Shown in pieces: positions 45,109 to 54,276 of a stretch of 64,000 bases of DNA. A model generated the notes under the pieces. It did not search any database. It saw only the letters and a program-made list of their open reading frames with translations, and had not been told where the DNA came from. The stretch is from positions 558,001-622,000 of the forward strand of contig NZ_VLLE01000005.1 in NCBI RefSeq assembly GCF_007830055.1, written 5' to 3'. The translations under genes and the position numbers were made by a program. The DNA is from Lacibacter cauensis. GTDB taxonomy: Bacteria; Bacteroidota; Bacteroidia; Chitinophagales; Chitinophagaceae. Every line of letters begins with the position of its first letter. Within the stretch, counting starts at the first letter, position 1.

Positions 45109-45501
45109 ATGGCAAATGTATCAGCAAGTATTCAACGGGAGTTGTATCAAATCGAAATTAAATCGCCCAGCGGTAATGTGCTTATTGCCGATGAGCCTGT
45201 TGCCAATGGTGGAAAAGATACCGGCTTTTCGCCAACAGAATTGCTGGCATCGGCATTGGCTGCATGTACCAGTGCAACACTGCGCATGTATGCCGACAGG
45301 AAAGGTTGGGAGCTGGAAGAAGTACAGGTTGCAATAAACCTGGAGTATAACAGCAGTGAAAACAAAACCGTCATCAACAGAAGCATACAATTTATCGGCA
45401 ACCTGGATGATGCACAGCGCAGCCGGTTACTGGCTGTTGCCAATGCCTGTCCTGTACATAAAATTTTAAGCAATCCCATTGAAATCAACACAAGCATCTG
45501 A
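45109..45501 (+). CDS. OsmC/Ohr family peroxiredoxin-like protein
   Basis: A 130-residue OsmC-fold protein that reduces organic peroxides in characterised members. The first redox Cys lies in LLASALAACTSATLRMYADRK (split motif, Cys53) and the second in AVANACPVHKILSNPI (Cys111), the two-Cys arrangement of the family. It is coupled to the pirin gene and followed 64 bp later by a VOC-fold gene. Confidence 0.9.
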   Translation: MANVSASIQRELYQIEIKSPSGNVLIADEPVANGGKDTGFSPTELLASALAACTSATLRMYADRKGWELEEVQVAINLEYNSSENKTVINRSIQFIGNLDDAQRSRLLAVANACPVHKILSNPIEINTSI

Positions 45502-45565
45502 TTGTAAGCAGTAACGATAGTAGTAACACTGCGTTATCAATCATTATCAATATCAAAACAACATC

Positions 45566-45925
45566 ATGCTCACTGCTATCCATCCCAAACTGCCCATGCG
45601 CAACAAAACAGCTACAGTAAATTATTATACTGCCCAGCTTGGGTTTACGGTTGCAGGCACTGCCGATTATCCCGAATACCTGATGCTGCAAAAAGATAAG
45701 GTGGAACTGCATTTCTTTTTACACGAAACGCTGAATCCTCTGGAGAACGATGGACAGGTGTACATCCGTTGCAGCAATATCAAAATGTTTTACGATCAAC
45801 TGTTGCAAAATAATGTAGCTATACATCCCAATGGTCCGTTGCAGGTAAAGCCATGGGGGCAAATGGAGTTTTCGTTGCTCGATCCCGATCATAACCTGCT
45901 TACGTTTGGTGAAGCTTTCTTGTAG
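45566..45925 (+). CDS. VOC-fold protein (bleomycin-resistance/glyoxalase family)
   Basis: A 119-residue protein with the two beta-alpha-beta-beta-beta units of the vicinal oxygen chelate fold: HPKLPMRNKTATVNYYTAQLGF at the start and KPWGQMEFSLLDPDHNLLTFGE at the end. The latter matches the resistance-protein branch rather than lactoylglutathione lyase. Ligand unknown. Same direction as pirin-OsmC and possibly in the same transcript. Confidence 0.85.
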   Translation: MLTAIHPKLPMRNKTATVNYYTAQLGFTVAGTADYPEYLMLQKDKVELHFFLHETLNPLENDGQVYIRCSNIKMFYDQLLQNNVAIHPNGPLQVKPWGQMEFSLLDPDHNLLTFGEAFL

Positions 45926-46075
45926 CGATATCTGTTTATACCCAGTAAACGTATGGCAAGAATGCATTTTTTTTAACGAACATGTATACTGCAGACAGTA
46001 CATATTTTTTTTGTACTTATATTCGGCAAGTTTTCACGCATAGGCTACAAGCATCACCTAAACCAAAACCAATCC

Positions 46076-46873
46076 ATGGCGGAACAATGTTTAAACTGCA
46101 GCGAAACAATTACAGCTAATTTTTGCGCAAGCTGCGGACAAAAGAAATTTAAACGCATAGACCGGAAGTACATTTGGGACGAACTGCAGTACACCGTTTT
46201 TCATACTAACAAAGGGTTTTTATATTCCGTAAAGCAACTTGTAAAAAATCCGGGAAAAACTGCACGTGAGTTTATTGGCGGTAACAGAGTTAATCATTAC
46301 AAGCCAATATTGTTGTTGTTTGTGCTAAGCGGTATTTCAGCATTTATCTCTTATAAATTTCTCAATTTCAGAGCTGTTTTAGAATCGTATTTTGCCAAAC
46401 AGCATATGAACACGGGCTTCATGTCCGATTTTATGAGTTTCATCTCCAGCTATAATTCGTTGATCATGTTAATGCTGGTGCCGCTTTTTGCACTTACTAC
46501 CAAAATTTCGTTTAACAGGTGGGGGCATAATTATTACGAGCATTTGGTAATGAATACCTACATCCTTTGCTTTTATACAATACTGAATATTGTGCTGCTT
46601 TATCCGGTATTGTTTTTTGTTCGTCACGATCCGGATAAATTCTTTTCATTAACACAATGGGTTTTTCTGCTGGTGCCGTTTGTGTTGTTTTTATTTTTTA
46701 AATCCTTTTATAAGGATAAGTCTGCGAAAGAAGTGCTGCTTCGGGTATTATCGGTATTGGGTTTAACAATTGCCGGATATCTGGTGTTTATTATACTTGC
46801 ATCTGTTATCGGAATTATTATAGCCATTGCCGGCGGTGGGCCCGAAGCACTTCAGTATTTCAAAAAACAATAA
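46076..46873 (+). CDS. DUF3667 membrane protein with zinc ribbon
   Basis: A 265-residue protein. It opens with a zinc-ribbon-like CLNCSETITANFCASCGQK (CxxC...CxxC), followed by the DUF3667 hallmark KYIWDELQYTVFHTNKGFLYSVKQL. Four to five membrane helices then follow (ILLLFVLSGISAFISYKF onward). Common in Bacteroidota, function unknown. Confidence 0.87.
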   Translation: MAEQCLNCSETITANFCASCGQKKFKRIDRKYIWDELQYTVFHTNKGFLYSVKQLVKNPGKTAREFIGGNRVNHYKPILLLFVLSGISAFISYKFLNFRAVLESYFAKQHMNTGFMSDFMSFISSYNSLIMLMLVPLFALTTKISFNRWGHNYYEHLVMNTYILCFYTILNIVLLYPVLFFVRHDPDKFFSLTQWVFLLVPFVLFLFFKSFYKDKSAKEVLLRVLSVLGLTIAGYLVFIILASVIGIIIAIAGGGPEALQYFKKQ

Positions 46874-46923
46874 TTCTCATTTGCTTTTTTTCGAGGCAGC
46901 AACTCATTCTGCGTAGTACACAT

Positions 46924-48066
46924 ATGCATAAATCCATCGCTTCGCTTTGTTGTTTATGGTTTGTTTTTGTGGCAACTGCACAAAACAACCCGGTCGATAC
47001 AATTCCGTTTACCGTAAACAATGTACTGCTGGTGTTTAAAGGAGCAATTAACGGCGTTGAAACCGAATTTGCATTTGATACCGGAGCCGGTTTAACCGTT
47101 ACCAATTCCACTACCAACACAATGTGTGGCATTCAGGTAAAAGGCGGTGGTAAAAGTGTACGGGATGCCAATCAAACCATCAACCGGTTGCAATCAGTAG
47201 TTATTGAGGATATAGCTGTTGGCAGTTATCATGTGCGTAAGTTAAAAGCTGTTACAACCGATATGCCTTATCTCTACTGCGCCAACCTGGTGTTGCTGGG
47301 GCAGGATTTTATTAAGCAGTTTAACTGGAAAATTGATTTCGAAAAACAATACATTTATCTGTCGCAAAAACCTTTTGCCGCCGATGAAACAGCCAAACTG
47401 TGGCAACCTGTTTTTAAAGGCAACCGTCCGTTTGTACCCGTATCGCTCAACGGCAGTGCACCCATTGGTTGTTTAATTGATTTTGGTTTTAACGGCACAC
47501 TCGATCTGTTGCTTACCAATCCTGCTGCACAACAGTTGCTGGCAACCAAACAGCAGCAGAAAGCCGTGAACCAATATGCACGTGTAAACATGGGTTTAAA
47601 CGGTTACAGTGCAGCCGAGCCGGAAAGCGATTTTCTTACCGATACACTCAACCTGGCGGGCACTCCATTTACCAATGTGCTTACTTCTATACGCCCGGCG
47701 AACGAAACCAAGTTAGGGGTGCAGTTTTTTAAAAACTATGTACGCTGTTTTGTTTTAAACCACACAGAAAATAAATACTACCTCACTCCATCACAACAAC
47801 CCGTTGTGCGTACCGCTCCGCTCGATGCACGCTTTACGTATAAAAATGGACGCATTCTTGTACTGGATAAAAATACCGGCGATGCATCTACAGCTGCTGC
47901 ATTAGAAACAGGCGAAGAAGTAAAGCGGATAAACAAACTGTCGGCCGCCGATTTTAAAAACGAATGCGATTTTCTGTTGTGGATGTATCATTACAAAGGG
48001 CAGGAGTTGCAGGTAGAAAAAATGAATGGCACACAACTTATACTTAAACGCAGCAGTGTGTTTTAG
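46924..48066 (+). CDS. Secreted retropepsin-like aspartyl protease with PDZ-like tail
   Basis: A 380-residue protein with a signal peptide (SIASLCCLWFVFVATAQ). The first protease half has EFAFDTGAGLTVT (Asp52) and LVLLGQDFIKQFNWKIDFEK; the second half has the weaker GCLIDFGFNGTL with Asp in the same place. This suggests a two-lobed retropepsin fold in one chain, as in the Bacteroidota clan AA proteins. The C-terminal 80 residues (GEEVKRINKLSAADFKNEC) look like a PDZ domain. The second site reads D-F-G instead of D-T/S-G, so activity of that lobe is uncertain. Confidence 0.83.
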   Translation: MHKSIASLCCLWFVFVATAQNNPVDTIPFTVNNVLLVFKGAINGVETEFAFDTGAGLTVTNSTTNTMCGIQVKGGGKSVRDANQTINRLQSVVIEDIAVGSYHVRKLKAVTTDMPYLYCANLVLLGQDFIKQFNWKIDFEKQYIYLSQKPFAADETAKLWQPVFKGNRPFVPVSLNGSAPIGCLIDFGFNGTLDLLLTNPAAQQLLATKQQQKAVNQYARVNMGLNGYSAAEPESDFLTDTLNLAGTPFTNVLTSIRPANETKLGVQFFKNYVRCFVLNHTENKYYLTPSQQPVVRTAPLDARFTYKNGRILVLDKNTGDASTAAALETGEEVKRINKLSAADFKNECDFLLWMYHYKGQELQVEKMNGTQLILKRSSVF

Positions 48067-48138
48067 TTAAGTAATGATTCGTAATCCCGATTGCTATCGG
48101 GAGTAAGTGCCCGGCTGCAAACCTTAATTGAACTTTTG

Positions 48139-48490
48139 TTCTTCGTTCGTTAGCTGCTGTATATGTAGCAACAGTTTTTCATTTTACATGCTTCATTTTT
48201 TATTTTTCATTTCAACCTGTGTTGTTTCGACCTGACAGGTTGATTCCCTTTCCGGAGTGAACTTTTTGTTTACATCTATCCTGCAGGAGCTTAACCTGTC
48301 AGGTCTGTTGCACATCTGTTCTTCGTTCGTTAGCTGCTGTATACGAAGCAACACTTTTTCGTTCTTCATTCTTCATTTTTTATTTTTCATTTCAACCTGT
48401 GTTGTTTCGACCTGACAGGTTGATTCCCATCATGCAGTAAGCCTTTTGTTTACTTCTATCCTGCATTAGCTTAACCTGTCAGGTCGGTTG
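48139..48490. repeat. Tandem duplication, 180-bp period
   Basis: TTCTTCGTTCGTTAGCTGCT starts at 48139 and again at 48319, exactly 180 bp apart. The two copies stay alike through the ACCTGACAGGTT element inside each. Confidence 0.9.
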
Positions 48491-48582
48491 CACACATTTT
48501 TGTTTCGACCTGACAGGTTGATTCCCTTTCCGGAGTGAACCTTTTGTTTACATCTATCCTGCAGGAGCTTAACCTGTCAGGT
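48230..48582. repeat. Three 75-bp elements with 12-bp terminal inverted repeats
   Basis: Elements at 48230-48304, 48410-48484 and 48508-48582 each begin ACCTGACAGGTT and end AACCTGTCAGGT, with a conserved 51-bp middle. The middle of copy 2 has diverged (CATCATGCAGTAAGCC instead of CTTTCCGGAGTGAAC). MITE- or REP-like; no gene in the 730 bp. Confidence 0.92.
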
Positions 48583-48597
48583 CTGTTGCATCTGATT

Positions 48598-48633
48598 CGT
48601 CCTTGCGGGGAGGAACGACGAAGCAATCTCCTC
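48598..48633. repeat. Partial copy of the araD/araA interspersed repeat
   Basis: CGTCCTTGCG then GAGGAACGACGAAGCAATCT resembles one half of the palindrome at 20370-20450. Confidence 0.6.
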
Positions 48634-49059
48634 CAATAAAGCAATCATCATTGCCTCCATGCCGGGTAAACAAATAATATCGCTCAAAAACAAAAAAGCA
48701 TTTTCCTGTTTAAAAAAGTCAGGTTGTTGCAATTTGTATGTAACAATATGCAACAAGTTAGTGCCAAAACGATGTTGTAGTTATTCAACAAAGAGCATTT
48801 GTTCAATAAACGGCAGCAAACAGCTTTAATCCATTCACTATTCAAGCCGTTCTTTGTTTTTCTACTGATGCAATTTCTTATGCAATCTGTTTTTGCTGAT
48901 ACTGCAGATTGTCATCACGCATGCACGAAAAAACAATTCTTACATGCAACAAATCTTTGCAAAATAAATGCAACAAACAGCATCAACTTTCATTCTACAA
49001 AAACGGTAGAATGCAATCGTTCTTTCATTATTTTCGGCTGCACAAAAACGATTACTACC

Positions 49060-50679
49060 TTGAAAAAATTAATAACAGGTCTGTTGCTGTTAAGCATGCT
49101 CGCCATCTCCTGCAAAAAGAAATCCGGCACCAACACAGGCGGAACAGTACCAACTCCTGCGGCAGAATCTGCTCCGTTAAAATCTGTCGCCACCTATCCA
49201 ATCGGAGCGGCGGGCAGTAACTTCTCTTTTATCAATACAGCACTTTCATCGGCCATATTAAAAAGAGATTTCAATGCCATTACGTTCGAAAATGAAATGA
49301 AGAACAATGCCCTTGTTAATTCTTCCGGCGCTTATAATTTTACAACAGCCGATGCCATGGTAGCTGCTGCACAGGCAGCTAATTTGCAGGTGCATGGTCA
49401 TGTGTTGGCATGGCATGCACAAGCACAAGGAGGTTATTACCGGAGTATCTTATCGGCTGCAGCACCAAGTGCCACGAACCTGTTGCAAAATCCGGGTTTC
49501 GAAAATGGCGATGCAACCGGTTTTACTGCCTACACTGTTTTAAACTCGGGTAACCCTGCGGGCACAGCAACAATAGCTGTAGGTGCAGGCGCAGCAGAAG
49601 TACGCACCGGTACACGCTCCTTAAAAGTGGTAAACCCAACTGCTTACGGTAACGAACAGTGGCGGGTACAGGTCGCTTCAGATGCAGTTACACTTGAAGT
49701 GGGTAAGCAGTACCAAATAAGTTATTGGGTAAAGGCCTTAACAGCCAATGGTTCTATCCGTTTATCAACACAACCTTCAGCGTTATACCAAGCCGATCAA
49801 ACAATTGGCACCAGCTGGCAGCAGGTTACATGGCTTATTACCGCCAACACCGCACAAACACGTATTGTGTTTGATTTAGGCAACAGCAGCAATACGTATT
49901 TCATTGATGATGTAAGTGTGAATGAAATGATTGGTGGCGGAACCTCCGGCAATAACTATGCAAAGGTGGATAGTTTGCTGAAGACAACAATCTACACCAT
50001 TGCCGGACATTTTAAAGGAAAGGTGCGGGGATGGGATGTAATTAATGAAATGTTTGCCGATGGACCCGCAGGTGCCATACGTAACAATACAAACACCGCC
50101 AATGCAAGCAACAACGATGTGTTTGTGTGGAGTGAATACCTGGGCCGGGATTTTGGCGTGAAAGCATTTACGTATGCAGCCGAAGCAGATCCGCAGGCCA
50201 AACTGTTTATTAATGATTACAACCTTGAATTTTCTACGGCCAAGCTCGATTCGCTGATTGCGTACGTCAATGAAATACGGGGAAGAGGAGCAAAGGTAGA
50301 TGGCATTGGCACGCAAATGCATGTAAGCATCAACACCAGTAAAACACAAATCGATAACCACTTTATAAAACTTGCTGCAACAGGTTTACTGGTGCATGTA
50401 TCGGAGCTGGATATTGGTGTTAATACCAATAACGCCAGCAGTGTTGTTTTTTCGGCCGACCTGGAAAATGCACAAGCCGATCTGTACAACTATATTGTTA
50501 CTTCCTATATGCGGCATGTGCCCAAAGCACAACGCTATGGAATAACTATTTGGGGTACGCTCGATAACCAAAGCTGGCGCTACAAAAGCGGTGCAGATTA
50601 TCCGTTGCTGTACACGGCCACCGGTGTAAAGAAGCGTGCTTACGAATTTGTGTTGCGTGCATTACAATCGGGTTTATAA
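49060..50679 (+). CDS. GH10 endo-1,4-beta-xylanase lipoprotein with inserted CBM
   Basis: This predicted enzyme cuts the xylan backbone. From a TTG start at 49060 it has 539 residues with a lipobox (LLLLSMLAISCK, Cys18). The GH10 barrel is interrupted after VHGHVLAWHAQAQ by a CBM4/9-type beta-sandwich (about 137-290, NLLQNPGFENGDATGF to YFIDDVSV), an arrangement known from Bacteroidota xylanases. It then resumes with the acid/base Glu330 in WDVINEMF and the nucleophile Glu449 in VHVSELDIG. An in-frame ATG at 48799 would add 87 residues that include another hydrophobic stretch; the lipoprotein start is more convincing. A terminator follows. Confidence 0.88.
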   Translation: MKKLITGLLLLSMLAISCKKKSGTNTGGTVPTPAAESAPLKSVATYPIGAAGSNFSFINTALSSAILKRDFNAITFENEMKNNALVNSSGAYNFTTADAMVAAAQAANLQVHGHVLAWHAQAQGGYYRSILSAAAPSATNLLQNPGFENGDATGFTAYTVLNSGNPAGTATIAVGAGAAEVRTGTRSLKVVNPTAYGNEQWRVQVASDAVTLEVGKQYQISYWVKALTANGSIRLSTQPSALYQADQTIGTSWQQVTWLITANTAQTRIVFDLGNSSNTYFIDDVSVNEMIGGGTSGNNYAKVDSLLKTTIYTIAGHFKGKVRGWDVINEMFADGPAGAIRNNTNTANASNNDVFVWSEYLGRDFGVKAFTYAAEADPQAKLFINDYNLEFSTAKLDSLIAYVNEIRGRGAKVDGIGTQMHVSINTSKTQIDNHFIKLAATGLLVHVSELDIGVNTNNASSVVFSADLENAQADLYNYIVTSYMRHVPKAQRYGITIWGTLDNQSWRYKSGADYPLLYTATGVKKRAYEFVLRALQSGL

Positions 50680-50723
50680 TAGTATTTGTGAACGGATCTT
50701 TTATAGCAATGTTACTGCAAACA

Positions 50724-50750
50724 AAAGCCGCCCGAAAGGGCGGCTTTTTT
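50724..50750 (+). terminator. Terminator behind the xylanase
   Basis: AAAGCCGCCC pairs with GGGCGGCTTT around a GAAA loop, followed by six T. Confidence 0.93.
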
Positions 50751-50793
50751 ATTTTATCAATCGCAAAAAAAACAAATCAACTATTGAATGCCC

Positions 50794-51405
50794 TTACACC
50801 ACCATGCGGCTTAAGGCATCGCTGTACAGTAGTTGGTTATTGCTGCCTACTGCTGCAACACGGCAATAGTACACAGTACCCGGTTGTAAATTGGTAAGCG
50901 TGGTTTTAGCACTGGTGCTTAAATTACTTACCCAGCTGCCCGGCGCCATGGTAGCATCTGTTGTGTATTCGTGCAGGTAAGAGTAAGCACCCTTTACTGC
51001 TTTTACACTCAGCATTAGTGTACCACTTGCCACGCCGTTTTCTAAACGGATGATTTCGGGTTTGCTGATGATGCTAGGCTGCCGATCTTTACTTACATCA
51101 AAGCCCGACGTAAGCAACATGGCCGCATCGCCATTGGCCGTAAGGTTTACGTACGAACACAGCTGGCGCAGCACTGCCAGCAAGGTTTCACGCTTGGCAT
51201 TTTTATCGGCCACATCGGCACGGTTACCCGTTTGGGCTTTTACCAGAGCCGAGCTGAAATTGTCGGCCGCAGCCTCCACTTCGTTTAATGCCGGCACCGG
51301 TGTGGGAAAATTGGCATTACCCGTCATGTTGCTGATAATGCTGTGGGTTTTACTTTCCAGGTTACCATCGGAAAGTGTTACAAAGCTGGTTGTAACTCGT
51401 TTCAT
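50794..51405 (-). CDS. Fibronectin type III domain protein
   Basis: A 203-residue protein without a signal peptide. The N-terminal half is helical (NEVEAAADNFSSALVKAQTG, AKRETLLAVLRQLCSYVNLT). The C-terminal half (about 110-203) is an FnIII-like sandwich with YLHEYTTD, TTLTNLQPGTVYYCRVAAVG and YSDALSRMV. Such helical-FnIII proteins are common in Chitinophagaceae and of unknown function. Convergent with the xylanase gene. Confidence 0.8.
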   Translation of the reverse strand: MKRVTTSFVTLSDGNLESKTHSIISNMTGNANFPTPVPALNEVEAAADNFSSALVKAQTGNRADVADKNAKRETLLAVLRQLCSYVNLTANGDAAMLLTSGFDVSKDRQPSIISKPEIIRLENGVASGTLMLSVKAVKGAYSYLHEYTTDATMAPGSWVSNLSTSAKTTLTNLQPGTVYYCRVAAVGSNNQLLYSDALSRMVV

Positions 51406-51786
51406 AAAAATTGGGTTTAAAGAGAAAATAATTCCGTGCAGAACACAACGGTGTTTGGTTGAAGGTGTTGCTGTTTAACACGGGTTAACAGCACAAAGCA
51501 AAAAAGCCTTTGGCATATTTGCAAGCCCCCCTGTGCATGCAGCAGCCTGCCTCTTGCACAAGTAAATTATTTTTATATATTAAATAAATATAGAGGCGCT
51601 GCGCAAGTACCTGTAACCCTTGCCGGCTGCGGATTTTACGCATTTCTTCTTGCTGCAATTCGGGCATTTTTACCCGAAAAAAGTTTTGCCAACAACCCGT
51701 TTTTTACCCCGGTTTTGTTTTTTTTAAAAAAGGCAACAGCTGTTTTTTATCTGCAGCAAACGCTTCCTGTTACACAAGAAAGCTGA

Positions 51787-52115
51787 TCATGGTACATAAG
51801 GAAGGGCTTCCCGATACATAGGGAAGGGCTTCCTGGTACATCAGGAAGGCCTTCATGATACATAAGGAAGGGCTTCCTGATACATAGGGAAGGCCTTCAT
51901 GATACATAAGGAAGGGCTTCCTGATACATAGGGAAGGCCTTTATGATACATAGGGAAGGGCTTCCTGATACATAAGGAAGGCCTTCATGATACATAAGGA
52001 AGGGCTTCCTGATACATAGGGAAGGCCTTCATGATACATAAGGAAGGGCTTCCTGATACATAGGGAAGGCCTTTATGATACATAGGGAAGGGCTTCCTGA
52101 TACAAAAGGAAGGGC
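51787..52115. repeat. 22-bp tandem repeat array, 15 units
   Basis: Units alternate between CTTCCTGATACATAGGGAAGG and CTTCATGATACATAAGGAAGG types. Each can pair CTTCC with GGAAG, and a higher-order pattern spans two to five units. No spacers, so not a CRISPR array. Nothing else is visible between the FnIII gene and 52199 apart from a low-complexity stretch near 51670-51735. Confidence 0.95.
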
Positions 52116-52198
52116 AGTGTGAAACTGCATAAAGCTTTTCCTGGCAGATACAGAAGCTGATTGGAAAGATAAAGAAGCCAAACCCAACCTGTTTGCTG

Positions 52199-52396
52199 TA
52201 ATGTATACAAAAAGCAGAACGTTTAGTAACCGCAGTTATAAGCCGTGTGCAAACGCTTATGAAACGTTTGTACACGGTTATTGCAAACTTGTATTGGCGC
52301 AACCAACAATACAAAATGTTGAACATTAACTTATTGATTATCAAAAACGAGTTTTAAATTAGCACTGCGTATAATAACATCAATATACGTGTTAGC
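52199..52396 (+). repeat. 198-bp cassette leader, copy 1
   Basis: Almost identical to 55258-55455 and ending at the cassette core GTTAGC. It contains hairpins CCGTGTGCAAACG/CGTTTGTACACGG (one mismatch) and TTGTATTG/CAATACAA, and ends CGTATAATAACATCAATATA then CGTGTTAGC. No ORF. Confidence 0.95.
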
Positions 52397-52425
52397 TGCC
52401 ATATTTAAACAGACACCACAGACAA

Positions 52426-53499
52426 ATGAATAGACTTTTTTCGATAGTAATATTGTTGACATTTTTTACAACTACTTTTGGACAATCAAATAGTTCATTT
52501 GCCGACAGTATTCGTGTAAAGTATAAAATTCCAGAACTTGCATACGCTGTGGTTTCGTCAGACAGCATTTGGGAAATTCAAGCTCTGGGAGTTCAACGAG
52601 TAAACTCTGACTTTAAGGCAAATATCAATGACAAATTTCGTATTGGTTCTAACACAAAAACGATTACAAGTTACATTTCAGCCGTATTGGTAAAACAAGG
52701 AAAAATAAAATGGGACACGAAATTTTTTGACTTATATCCAGAACTAAAAACCAAAAGTAATTCAGCGTATTATGACTTAACATTGCGGGACTTTTTGACG
52801 TTTAGAGCTAATCTAATAAAATGGTCCTATGGCAATACCACACCGACAAAAAAGGAAATCAAAGGAAGCAACCAGCAACAGCGATATGAATTTGTTTCTT
52901 GGATTTTACAACAAAACCCAGTTACAGAAAAGCAATTAACATATTGGTCCAACCCAAGCTATGTAGCGGCTGGACTTATGCTGGAAAAGGCAACAGGAAA
53001 GGCGTATGAAACTTTAGTTGAAGAATTGGGAAATGAATTAGGAATAAATTTCGGTTTTGGGCAACCAAATTTTATCGACATAAACCAACCTTGGGGACAC
53101 GATGAAAATTTGGAACCCGAGAAGCCGTCTTTAAACTACAAACTAAATTGGCTTTCATCAGCAGGAAATATCAACGTAAGTTTGCCTGACTATTCCAAAT
53201 TTATTCAATTGCAACTTCAAGGACTTTTTGGAAAATCTAAAATATTCACAGTCGAAGAATTTGAATATTTACATTACGGGCTACCTGAATTTTCATTTGG
53301 CTGGAAATGGTATGTGGACGAAAAAACCAATTTGAAATACTCATTTCATGAAGGAAACCCAGGGACATTTTTGACAAAAGCATTTATCTGCAAAGACACA
53401 GACAAAGCATTTATCATCTTTGCAAATATCCAATCAGACGAAGCGGACAAAGGACTAAAAATATTACTTGACGAACTAAAAAGAAAATACGGCAGCTAA
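52426..53499 (+). CDS. Serine beta-lactamase-like hydrolase in cassette 1
   Basis: A 357-residue exported protein (signal peptide MNRLFSIVILLTFFTTTFGQ) of the class C/esterase/DD-peptidase group. The catalytic Ser75-x-x-Lys78 is in RIGSNTKTIT, the Tyr motif in YWSNPSYVAAGLML, and the third motif in SFHEGNPGTFL, where HxG replaces KTG. Substrate could be a peptide, ester or beta-lactam. The gene is AT-rich. It occupies the unit 52391-53617: GTTAGCTGCC opens it and the stop TAA lies inside the complementary GGCAGCTAAC. Probably acquired as a cassette. Confidence 0.85.
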   Translation: MNRLFSIVILLTFFTTTFGQSNSSFADSIRVKYKIPELAYAVVSSDSIWEIQALGVQRVNSDFKANINDKFRIGSNTKTITSYISAVLVKQGKIKWDTKFFDLYPELKTKSNSAYYDLTLRDFLTFRANLIKWSYGNTTPTKKEIKGSNQQQRYEFVSWILQQNPVTEKQLTYWSNPSYVAAGLMLEKATGKAYETLVEELGNELGINFGFGQPNFIDINQPWGHDENLEPEKPSLNYKLNWLSSAGNINVSLPDYSKFIQLQLQGLFGKSKIFTVEEFEYLHYGLPEFSFGWKWYVDEKTNLKYSFHEGNPGTFLTKAFICKDTDKAFIIFANIQSDEADKGLKILLDELKRKYGS

Positions 53500-53627
53500 C
53501 AGCGGTTTGGCAAAAGTGGCGGTTCGTGCTCCGCAGACACATTTGCGGGTAATCAAAGTTTAGTTCTCCGCATCAACATTTGTGAAAAAAATCGCCACCT
53601 TCGCCAAGCCGCAAAACGTTGTATGCC
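53491..53627 (+). repeat. attC-like site 1
   Basis: GGCAGCTAAC (53491-53500), long arm 53502-53521 (GCGGTTTGGCAAAAGTGGCG), spacer, complementary arm 53593-53612 (three positions become G-T pairs), then AAAAC and the core GTTGTATGCC (53618-53627). It folds into one 20-bp imperfect stem. Confidence 0.85.
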
Positions 53628-54135
53628 ATTTTTGGACACAAACTTTAAACCTAAGGTGACAATTTATAAAGCAGACCAAAAGACAAACATCTATTACATA
53701 ATTGGATTTGTAATTTTATTTGGTTTGACAATTCCCTTGTCTTCAAAGTTTACAAGCAATAGCTGGACTTTACCTTTAATTTTTCTGTTACTCTTTTTAG
53801 TATTCAATTTTGTCACTTCGAGACTAAACGAAGTCTGGCTTGACAAACCAAATAGCAACCTGACACTACTTTATAAAAATTACGTTGGAGTAAAGAGGAA
53901 GTTGAAGTACGACCTTGATAAAATTGAATTTACATATAAGCGACAAGCAACATCATTCAGGGGTGGAATAAAAAATATTTGTACCATTTACTATTCGGGC
54001 AAAAAAGTCACTCAGCTAATACCAGACAATGACGATTGGAGCGACGATGAAATCAGAAGTTTTGTTTATGGGCTTCTTGAAACAGGAGTTAAGAAGAAGT
54101 TTGTTGGTTATAGTTTAAAAGATGTTGAGACGTAA
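53623..54135 (+). CDS. Small membrane protein of unknown function in cassette 2
   Basis: A 170-residue protein with two membrane helices near the N-terminus (YYIIGFVILFGLTIPLS and LPLIFLLLFLVFNFVT) and a basic cytoplasmic tail (KNYVGVKRKLKYDLDKIEF...) that may be PH-like. Not recognised. The only possible ATG is inside the core site GTTGTATGCC, so translation would begin 5 bases into the cassette. The unit runs 53618-54227 and closes with GGCATACAAC, the exact complement of its first ten bases, three bases after the stop. Confidence 0.7.
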   Translation: MPFLDTNFKPKVTIYKADQKTNIYYIIGFVILFGLTIPLSSKFTSNSWTLPLIFLLLFLVFNFVTSRLNEVWLDKPNSNLTLLYKNYVGVKRKLKYDLDKIEFTYKRQATSFRGGIKNICTIYYSGKKVTQLIPDNDDWSDDEIRSFVYGLLETGVKKKFVGYSLKDVET

Positions 54136-54138
54136 AAC

Positions 54139-54234
54139 GGCATACAACAAGTGTATTTGTGTTATGTCGGCGGACTAATAACGCCGCTTCAACTGTGTGC
54201 TACTATCAGCTTCTGCCCCTGCCCGACGTTATAA
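54139..54234 (+). repeat. attC-like site 2
   Basis: GGCATACAAC (54139-54148), then AAGTGTATTTGTGTTATGTC, a GGCG...CGCC hairpin, CTACTATCAGCT, and CCCGACGTTATAA. The two long arms match only partly (GTCGG/CCGAC). CTACTATCAGCT recurs in site 5. Confidence 0.65.
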
Positions 54235-54276
54235 ATTGAGCAATTGAACAAACAATGAACTTTTGTATTTTACATC

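Noticed and set aside
51787-52115. Regular 22-bp repeats as a CRISPR array
   Set aside because: Units follow each other directly without unique spacers, and no cas gene is present.
51985-52344. Minus-strand open frame of 119 codons with repeated FPMY/LPYVSG
   Set aside because: It only reads through the tandem repeat and the non-coding leader; the repetition explains the absence of stops.
52426-53499. True class C beta-lactamase
   Set aside because: The Ser-x-x-Lys and Tyr motifs fit, but KTG is replaced by HEG as in esterase or peptidase relatives, so only the superfamily is named.
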